A DNA stretch of 17,947 nucleotides, taken from contig JAEZKD010000269.1 of assembly GCA_023415655.1 (NCBI GenBank), forward strand, positions 1-17,947. The letters run 5' to 3'. This document shows positions 13,275 to 17,947 of this stretch, piece after piece. Made by a program: the position numbers and the translations under genes. A model generated the notes under the pieces. The model was not told where the DNA came from, made no database searches, and saw nothing but the letters and a program-made list of their open reading frames with translations. Numbering within the stretch: the first letter of the stretch is position 1; each line of letters begins with the position of its first letter. Source of the stretch: Bacillota bacterium. GTDB lineage: Bacteria > Bacillota > Clostridia > Lachnospirales > Lachnospiraceae.

Positions 13275-14414
13275 CTATTCCAAATAATCTTTTAATTTTC
13301 TTGAACGACTTGGATGTCTTAATTTACGGAGTGCTTTTGCTTCAATCTGACGAATACGCTCTCGCGTGACATTAAACTCCTTACCCACCTCTTCTAAGGT
13401 TCTTGCTCTTCCATCATCCAAACCAAATCTAAGTCGTAACACCTTTTGTTCTCGATCTGTTAAGGTGTTTAGTACCTCCATTAACTGTTCCTTTAATAGC
13501 GTGAAGGCTGCTGCCTCCGCTGGAACAGGTACATTATCATCCTGAATAAAATCACCTAGATGACTGTCTTCCTCTTCACCAATCGGTGTTTCTAACGATA
13601 CTGGCTCCTGTGAAATCTTTTGAATTTCACGCACACGGTCCACTGGCATATTCATCTCTTTTGCAATTTCCTCTGGAAAAGGCTCACGACCTAATTCCTG
13701 TAGCAGCTGACGTTGCACACGAATTAATTTATTGATTGTCTCCACCATGTGAACAGGAATACGAATGGTTCTTGCCTGATCTGCAATCGCTCTTGTAATC
13801 GCTTGACGAATCCACCAAGTAGCATACGTACTAAATTTATACCCCTTTCGATAATCAAACTTTTCTACCGCTTTGATCAAACCAAGATTCCCCTCTTGAA
13901 TCAAATCCAAAAACTGCATACCACGACCAACATATCTCTTTGCGATGCTTACTACTAGACGTAGGTTTGCTTCAGCAAGACGTTTTTTCGCTTCTCGTTC
14001 CCCAACTTCCATACGTTGTGCTAGAACAATTTCTTCATCTGCACTAAGTAACGGAACTTTACCGATTTCCTTCAAATACATACGCACTGGATCTTCAATA
14101 CCGATTCCATCTGGAACTGACAAATCAATCTTAGAAAGGTCTTCCTCCTCTGCTTCTATCAGAGCGAGGTCATCCTCATCTACATCCACTTCATCGACTT
14201 CTTCGACTTCTTCCAAATCCAATTCTGGTACTCGTAACACATCAACATTATTTGCTTCTAAAAACTCATAAATTCTTTCAATGCTCTCCGCGTCAATCTC
14301 TAAATCCGAGAAAAAATCATTGATTTCTTCATATTCGAGCACATTCTTCTTCTTTTTTGCATAATCCAACAATTCTTTCAGCTTCTCGTGAAATTTTGCC
14401 ATGTTTTCATCCAT
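13275..14414 (-). CDS. rpoD: Primary sigma factor RpoD (SigA)
   Basis: 379 aa. It directs RNA polymerase to housekeeping promoters. An N-terminal segment (1-100) has a short region 1.1 and a very acidic stretch (about 64-95). Then come region 1.2 (DPVRMYLKEIGKVPLL), region 2 (about 144-216: NLRLVVSIAKRYVGRGM, LDLIQEGNLGLIKAVEKFDY, KFSTYATWWIRQAITRAIAD), region 3 (about 225-300) and region 4 (about 310-372, ending in a helix-turn-helix, VTRERIRQIEAKALRKLRHP). All DNA-contact segments are intact. The start chosen is the ATG at 14414, 9 nt after AGAAGG; an in-frame TTG at 14423 abuts that site and is unlikely. It follows dnaG by 93 nt, with no terminator visible between them. Confidence 0.97.
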   Translation of the reverse strand: MDENMAKFHEKLKELLDYAKKKKNVLEYEEINDFFSDLEIDAESIERIYEFLEANNVDVLRVPELDLEEVEEVDEVDVDEDDLALIEAEEEDLSKIDLSVPDGIGIEDPVRMYLKEIGKVPLLSADEEIVLAQRMEVGEREAKKRLAEANLRLVVSIAKRYVGRGMQFLDLIQEGNLGLIKAVEKFDYRKGYKFSTYATWWIRQAITRAIADQARTIRIPVHMVETINKLIRVQRQLLQELGREPFPEEIAKEMNMPVDRVREIQKISQEPVSLETPIGEEEDSHLGDFIQDDNVPVPAEAAAFTLLKEQLMEVLNTLTDREQKVLRLRFGLDDGRARTLEEVGKEFNVTRERIRQIEAKALRKLRHPSRSRKLKDYLE

Positions 14415-14507
14415 AAAAAGCAACCTTCTTTCTTCGTCTGAATGTTAATTTTGTACTCACGTAACCATATCGCAACTATATTATTAGTCACCTTATCTTT
14501 TCACAGT

Positions 14508-16298
14508 TTATCCATGATTCAAAGAACTATGCAGTTTGTCAAGCCCTTGCTGCTCTTTCATTACATTTTGTAATGCCATAATGTCATTCTCTTCAATTGC
14601 CCTTTTGTATGCCTGCTCTAAACTACTTTTTTTGACACGAACTACCGTATCCGCAAATAATTTTCTACGTTCTGCCTCTGTCATTTCTACACGAATCTGC
14701 GTAGAAAACAAATCCGCAACCTGTGTTTGTTCCTCTTTGCTGACAAAACGATTAATGATTTGCGCTGGATTCACTGCATGTTCCTTCGTATATTGTCCAA
14801 ATACCATATCCGCAACGGTTTTATAAAGCTCCACCGTGAAATCCTCGGGTGTAATGATATTATGAATCTTATCAAATGCATTTACATCCTCTATCAACCA
14901 CGTAAGAAGAATTTTTTGCGACTGTAGCATTCCTTCCTCTGGTTTTGATTTCTTCTTGTTCTGTTCCTTTTCTCTCTCTTGTGTTTGTCTTGCAACATTG
15001 ACTACCGATTGACTTGCACCATATTTATGAACTAGCTTTCGAAGATTTTCATAACTTACATTATATTTTCTAGCAATCGCTTCAATGTAATTATTTCGTT
15101 CGATCTCCTCGGTAAAGACTAATAGTTTTTTTGCAGTTTCATTAAAGAACTTTGTTTTTTGCTCAGGGTCATCTAATTGATACTCTCGTTCCAATACCTC
15201 AACTTCAAAATAAAAGCTGTTCATCGCTTCATCGATGCGTTTTTGATATTCCTCAGCACCTAACGCTTTGATGAACTCATCTGGATCCTTATAAGGTTTC
15301 ATATTAAGTACCTTAGCTGTTAATCCAGCTTCTTTTAAGATTGGAATTGCTCGTAGAGCTGCCTGTGTTCCTGCCCCATCGTTGTCATAGGTCAATACTA
15401 CTTCACTCGTATACCTTGATAGTAATTTTGCTTGAAGCGGTGTAAATGCTGTTCCTAAGGAAGCAACGGCATTCGTAAACCCTGCTTGATGTAAGGATAT
15501 TACATCCATGTAGCCTTCACAGATGAGCATATAGGGTTTGCGAGACTGTCTAGCAAAATTTAATCCAAACAGATTTCTACTCTTATCAAAAATCATCGTT
15601 TCTGGTGAATTTAGGTATTTTGGTGTTCCATCTCCCATCACACGACCACCAAAGGCGATGACTCGATTGTTCCCATCCATAATCGGAAACATCACTCGGT
15701 TCCAGAATTTATCATAGACACCTTTTGCTTCATCCATCGTAAATAACCCTGATTGACGAAGAATGGCATCCTCATAACCTAATTGCTTCATATACTGATA
15801 TAAGTCATCCGAGAATTTGGTAGAATAACCAAGTCCAAATCGTGTTATCATCTCATCACTCAATTGACGATTCTTAAGATATGAAAGTGCTTGTGCACCA
15901 CGTTCACTTCTTAACTGATAGAAATAATACTTTCCCGCTTCCTTATAGATTTCTAAGATTCTTCCTCGTAAATCTGCTGCTTTCTTAGCTTCTTCGGACT
16001 GCTCTATCTCTGGTAGCTTGACACCTGCACGATCGGCAAGTGTTTTTAGTGCCTCTACAAATGTGAAATTCTCATACTCCATTAAAAAGGTAAAAACATT
16101 ACCACCCACACCACATCCGAAACAATGATACATCTGCTTGGATCCACTTACGGAAAAAGAGGGTGATTTTTCATTATGAAACGGGCATAATCCCATATGA
16201 TTACTCCCACGTTTTTGTAAACTGACATAAGAGCCAATTACATCAACAATGTCATTTCTAGCTCTAACTTCCTCCACAAGTTCCTCTGGATAGTACAT
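14508..16298 (-). CDS. dnaG: DNA primase
   Basis: 596 aa. It makes RNA primers for replication. Zinc-binding CHC2 domain with Cys38, His41, Cys59 and Cys62 (GLCPFHNEKSPSFSV, YHCFGCGVGGN). The catalytic core has a Toprim domain with Glu261 (LICEGYMDV) and Asp305/Asp307 (LTYDNDGAG). The C-terminal helicase-binding region (from about 440) is divergent, as is usual, preceded by a Lys/Glu-rich linker. The ATG at 16298 lies 9 nt after GAGAGG; an in-frame TTG at 16307 touches that site and is less likely. It is second in the dgt-dnaG-rpoD operon, separated from dgt by a spacer of about 139 nt that carries tandem repeats. Confidence 0.96.
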   Translation of the reverse strand: MYYPEELVEEVRARNDIVDVIGSYVSLQKRGSNHMGLCPFHNEKSPSFSVSGSKQMYHCFGCGVGGNVFTFLMEYENFTFVEALKTLADRAGVKLPEIEQSEEAKKAADLRGRILEIYKEAGKYYFYQLRSERGAQALSYLKNRQLSDEMITRFGLGYSTKFSDDLYQYMKQLGYEDAILRQSGLFTMDEAKGVYDKFWNRVMFPIMDGNNRVIAFGGRVMGDGTPKYLNSPETMIFDKSRNLFGLNFARQSRKPYMLICEGYMDVISLHQAGFTNAVASLGTAFTPLQAKLLSRYTSEVVLTYDNDGAGTQAALRAIPILKEAGLTAKVLNMKPYKDPDEFIKALGAEEYQKRIDEAMNSFYFEVEVLEREYQLDDPEQKTKFFNETAKKLLVFTEEIERNNYIEAIARKYNVSYENLRKLVHKYGASQSVVNVARQTQEREKEQNKKKSKPEEGMLQSQKILLTWLIEDVNAFDKIHNIITPEDFTVELYKTVADMVFGQYTKEHAVNPAQIINRFVSKEEQTQVADLFSTQIRVEMTEAERRKLFADTVVRVKKSSLEQAYKRAIEENDIMALQNVMKEQQGLDKLHSSLNHG

Positions 16299-16345
16299 AA
16301 CTTTCAACCTCTCTAATTAAATCTTTCCTTATTACTTAGTAAACA

Positions 16346-16440
16346 TCTACATAGTAATTACTTTGTATAATCTACTTATTCTCTATATAAAATCTACTTA
16401 GTTATTACTTCATATACTCTACTTAGTAATTATATTCTTA
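16346..16440 (-). repeat. Degenerate tandem repeat between dgt and dnaG
   Basis: Four consecutive units of 22-25 bp begin TCTACwTA at 16346, 16371, 16393 and 16418 (plus-strand reading), with consensus TCTACTTAGTAATTACTT then an A/T tail. A partial extra copy precedes them near 16331. The last unit runs into the dgt stop codon. Copy number could vary between strains. Any effect would be on mRNA between two operon genes. Confidence 0.6.
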
Positions 16441-17457
16441 ATAAACATCCCATGCTGCAGGAATCATAATTTCATTAAACTTCACTACGGCATATCGATC
16501 CGTCATTCCGGCTATGTAATCACATACTACCCGGCTTGCTGGCTCTTGTTTTTCTTCTATCATATAAATATACTCCTCAGGTAGTTTCTCATGATGATGC
16601 AGATAGTACTCATATAACTGTTCAATCATCGCTTCCGCCTTAGCTTCCTGGCCTTTAGCTACTGGATTAGTATATACACTACGAAACATAAACTTACGAA
16701 GCTCGGTCATCGCATATGCTACCGACTCCGACATTAGAATATCATCCTTTCCATAACTATTCATGATTATGTCATGAATCAACGTATTCAGACGCTCTCT
16801 TACGCTATGGCCCAGAATATTCGTATATTCGGATGGAATATCTTCTTCACGAATTATTTGACCTCGGATGGCATCATCGATATCATGATTAATATATGCA
16901 ATCTTATCAGAAAGACGCACTACTTTCCCTTCCAATGTAGTGGGTTGTCCAGCGGTTTGATGATTTCTTATGCCATCTCTTACTTCTTTCGTCAAGTTAA
17001 GCCCTTTTCCATGCTTTTCTAATAGCTCTACGACACGGATACTTTGCAGATGATGTTGAAAACCGCCTTCACAAACGCGATTCAGTGCTCTCTCTCCAGC
17101 ATGTCCAAAAGGTGTATGTCCTAAATCATGCCCTAGTGCGATAGCCTCTGTTAAATCTTCATTCAGCTGTAACGCTTTCGCAATGGTTCTAGCATTCTGC
17201 GAAACTTCTAAAGTATGCGTAATTCTTGTACGGTAATGATCTCCTTCAGGTGCTAAAAATACCTGTGTTTTCCCTTTTAGCCTTCGAAATGCTTTGGAAT
17301 GTAGGATACGATCTCGGTCTCGTTGAAAGACTGGACGTATGTCACAATCCTCTTCCTTGTAATCACGACCTTTTGATTGGTCGCTAAAAGTGGCGTACGG
17401 ACTTAATATATCATGTTCTCTTTGCTCTAGTAGCTTTCTGATATTTAATTTCTCCAT
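16438..17457 (-). CDS. dgt: dGTPase-like HD-domain dNTP triphosphohydrolase
   Basis: 339 aa. It hydrolyses dNTPs (classically dGTP) to the nucleoside and triphosphate, tuning the precursor pool. The metal-binding HD motif is complete: His81 (RITHTLEVSQ), His110-Asp111 (ALGHDLGHTPFGHAGE) and Asp184 (LSDKIAYINHD). The N-terminal signature RPVFQRDRDRILHSKAFRRLKGKTQVF (41-67) is typical of the short, type 2 dGTPase-like group, as is the length. The ATG has AGGTAGGTG a few nt upstream. It is the first gene of the operon with dnaG and rpoD, a common clostridial order that links dNTP control to replication priming. Actual substrate preference among dNTPs cannot be read from the sequence. Confidence 0.93.
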   Translation of the reverse strand: MEKLNIRKLLEQREHDILSPYATFSDQSKGRDYKEEDCDIRPVFQRDRDRILHSKAFRRLKGKTQVFLAPEGDHYRTRITHTLEVSQNARTIAKALQLNEDLTEAIALGHDLGHTPFGHAGERALNRVCEGGFQHHLQSIRVVELLEKHGKGLNLTKEVRDGIRNHQTAGQPTTLEGKVVRLSDKIAYINHDIDDAIRGQIIREEDIPSEYTNILGHSVRERLNTLIHDIIMNSYGKDDILMSESVAYAMTELRKFMFRSVYTNPVAKGQEAKAEAMIEQLYEYYLHHHEKLPEEYIYMIEEKQEPASRVVCDYIAGMTDRYAVVKFNEIMIPAAWDVY

Positions 17458-17490
17458 CTGCTCACCTACCTTTCGTTATCTCCTACTATA

Positions 17491-17519
17491 TTATTCGTCA
17501 ACAATAGCCGTTTTCCTTT
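17491..17519 (-). promoter_or_regulatory. SigH-type promoter of the dgt-dnaG-rpoD operon
   Basis: On the minus strand AAAGGAAAA (17519-17511), an 11-nt spacer and GACGAATAA (17499-17491) match every position of the SigH consensus RnAGGAwww-N11/12-RnnGAATww. The Bacillus spoVG promoter has the same spacing. Transcription would begin near 17484, about 27 nt before the dgt ATG. The Bacillus rpoD operon is also known to have a SigH promoter, which supports the call. No good SigA promoter is visible nearby. Confidence 0.65.
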
Positions 17520-17543
17520 GTCGATTTTAAAATTATTTCGACA
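17517..17543. promoter_or_regulatory. Pair of inverted Spo0A-box-like sites
   Basis: TTTGTCGAT (17517-17525, plus strand) and TGTCGAA on the minus strand (17543-17537) are close and exact matches, respectively, to the Spo0A box. They face each other about 12 nt apart; the first overlaps the -35 of the SigH promoter. This suggests direct control of the dgt operon by Spo0A. Binding is inferred. Confidence 0.45.
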
Positions 17544-17559
17544 TTTTTTTTGATGATAC

Positions 17560-17773
17560 CAAACTTCGCAGGAGTTAGGCTGTGGATTTGCCTGTGATGT
17601 TTGGGGTGTGTAGAAGAAGAACCATAGGAGTAATGTATTTTTTCTGGCTCGCCCGCTCTCAAGCCGCCAGAAAACGGCGACTTGAAGGCCAGAAAAAATA
17701 CATTACTCCTATGATTCTTCTTGGTTTCGGTGTTGTAATCACAGGCAAAGCAAGGTTGTGTATGCGAAGTTTG
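17560..17773. repeat. Large imperfect palindrome, MITE-like (about 214 bp)
   Basis: Nested complementary blocks: 17560-17570 with 17763-17773 (11 bp, CAAACTTCGCA); 17587-17598 with 17738-17749 (12 bp); 17614-17648 with 17688-17722 (35 bp, one mismatch); and a central hairpin at about 17659-17685. The sequence between the blocks is not complementary. A 77-codon open frame through it is a by-product of the palindrome. End repeats plus internal symmetry suggest a non-autonomous mobile element. It lies about 17 bp upstream of the Spo0A-box pair and about 35 bp from an IS3-family end. Confidence 0.6.
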
Positions 17774-17837
17774 TTTAAAGAAAAAGACTGTTCGTTCTTA
17801 AATAATTTGAGGTGACCCCCAAAAGTTAGACTTTTTA

Positions 17838-17866
17838 AGCGTAGCAGTTTTAATGGCTGCTACGCT
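17838..17866 (+). terminator. Hairpin inside the IS end
   Basis: A perfect 10-bp stem (AGCGTAGCAG with CTGCTACGCT), a 9-nt loop, then ATTTTTAT on the plus strand. It is arranged to stop transcription entering the element from the left, opposite to the transposase direction. It lies just outside the transposase stop codon and may act on both strands. Confidence 0.5.
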
Positions 17867-17870
17867 ATTT

Positions 17871-17947
17871 TTATGCAGCCAAGAGGCTAAGCCTATATTG
17901 AACAGGGCTTTGCCATCCTAGTTTCTCTTTTATTCTTTGTTCATTGT
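17871..17947 (-). CDS. IS3-family transposase OrfB, C-terminal end (partial)
   Basis: The last 24 complete codons and the stop lie in the window, reading NEQRIKEKLGWQSPVQYRLS and then LLAA; the cut codon before them ends in AC and would fit Tyr. The YN-x-x-RI-K-KL-x-x-x-SPVQYR ending is characteristic of the rve integrase-core transposases of IS3-family elements. The gene starts beyond the right edge, so intactness, frameshifting between OrfA and OrfB, and activity cannot be judged. Confidence 0.85.
   Translation of the reverse strand, partial: NEQRIKEKLGWQSPVQYRLSLLAA

Larger units (their letters stand above)
17808..17947 (-). mobile_element. End of an IS3-family (IS150-like) insertion sequence
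   Basis: TGAGGTGACCCCCAAAAGTT (17808-17827), continuing as AGAC, resembles the terminal inverted repeats of IS150-group elements, which start with TG and carry an ACCC run. The C-terminus of an IS3-type transposase ends 63 nt inside it, in the expected orientation (minus strand, 3' end toward this terminus). Only this end lies in the window; the rest continues to the right. The exact boundary could be 17808 or 17813. Confidence 0.75.

Noticed and set aside
13945..14271. 108-codon Ser/Thr-rich plus-strand open frame
   Set aside because: It mirrors the acidic Glu/Asp-rich stretch of RpoD on the opposite strand; low-complexity shadow.
17582..17815. 77-codon plus-strand open frame
   Set aside because: It runs straight through the large palindrome and into the IS terminal repeat; it is a by-product of the repeat, with no ribosome binding site or recognisable domain.

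Overview
The window looks like a low-GC Firmicute chromosome, most likely a spore-forming member of the Lachnospiraceae (Lachnoclostridium/Clostridium phytofermentans-like). This rests on the AT-rich intergenic DNA, strong GGAGG ribosome binding sites, the gene order dgt-dnaG-rpoD-trmK, a type A RNase P RNA, a VanRS-like two-component pair, and Spo0A-box-like and SigH-like sites. The species is an inference.

Layout, left to right. (1) 1-1402: a membrane-anchored SleB-type cell-wall hydrolase on the minus strand, with a clear promoter and a clear rho-independent terminator; a perfect operator-like palindrome lies beyond it. (2) 1403-2630: over 1 kb of AT-rich DNA without a supportable gene but with several families of short repeats. 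(3) 2631-3449: the only intact plus-strand gene, which reads as AP2 domain, HNH-like core without its histidine pair, AP2 domain. It probably descends from a homing-endonuclease-type protein. (4) 3579-10060: a tightly packed minus-strand operon in the order response regulator, histidine kinase, large secreted/membrane protein (896 aa), ABC ATPase, ABC permease; coding ends overlap at the middle junctions. (5) 10248-10366: a MITE-like palindromic element. (6) 10384-10808: rnpB with its own promoter. (7) 10829-17519: a housekeeping minus-strand operon, dgt, dnaG, rpoD, trmK and a TGS-domain nucleoside kinase, preceded by a near-perfect SigH promoter and two Spo0A-box-like sites. (8) 17560-17947: a second large imperfect palindrome (about 214 bp) and then the end of an IS3-family insertion sequence whose transposase C-terminus runs off the window.

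The dgt-rpoD operon joins dNTP control, replication priming, the main sigma factor and tRNA modification, apparently under transition-state/sporulation control. The VanRS-like/ABC operon reads as a self-contained envelope-sensing and transport module whose stimulus and substrate cannot be read from sequence. The least ordinary items are the AP2-HNH-AP2 protein with repeats in its own upstream region, the 896-aa partner of the ABC transporter, and the mobile-DNA cluster abutting the SigH/Spo0A control region.
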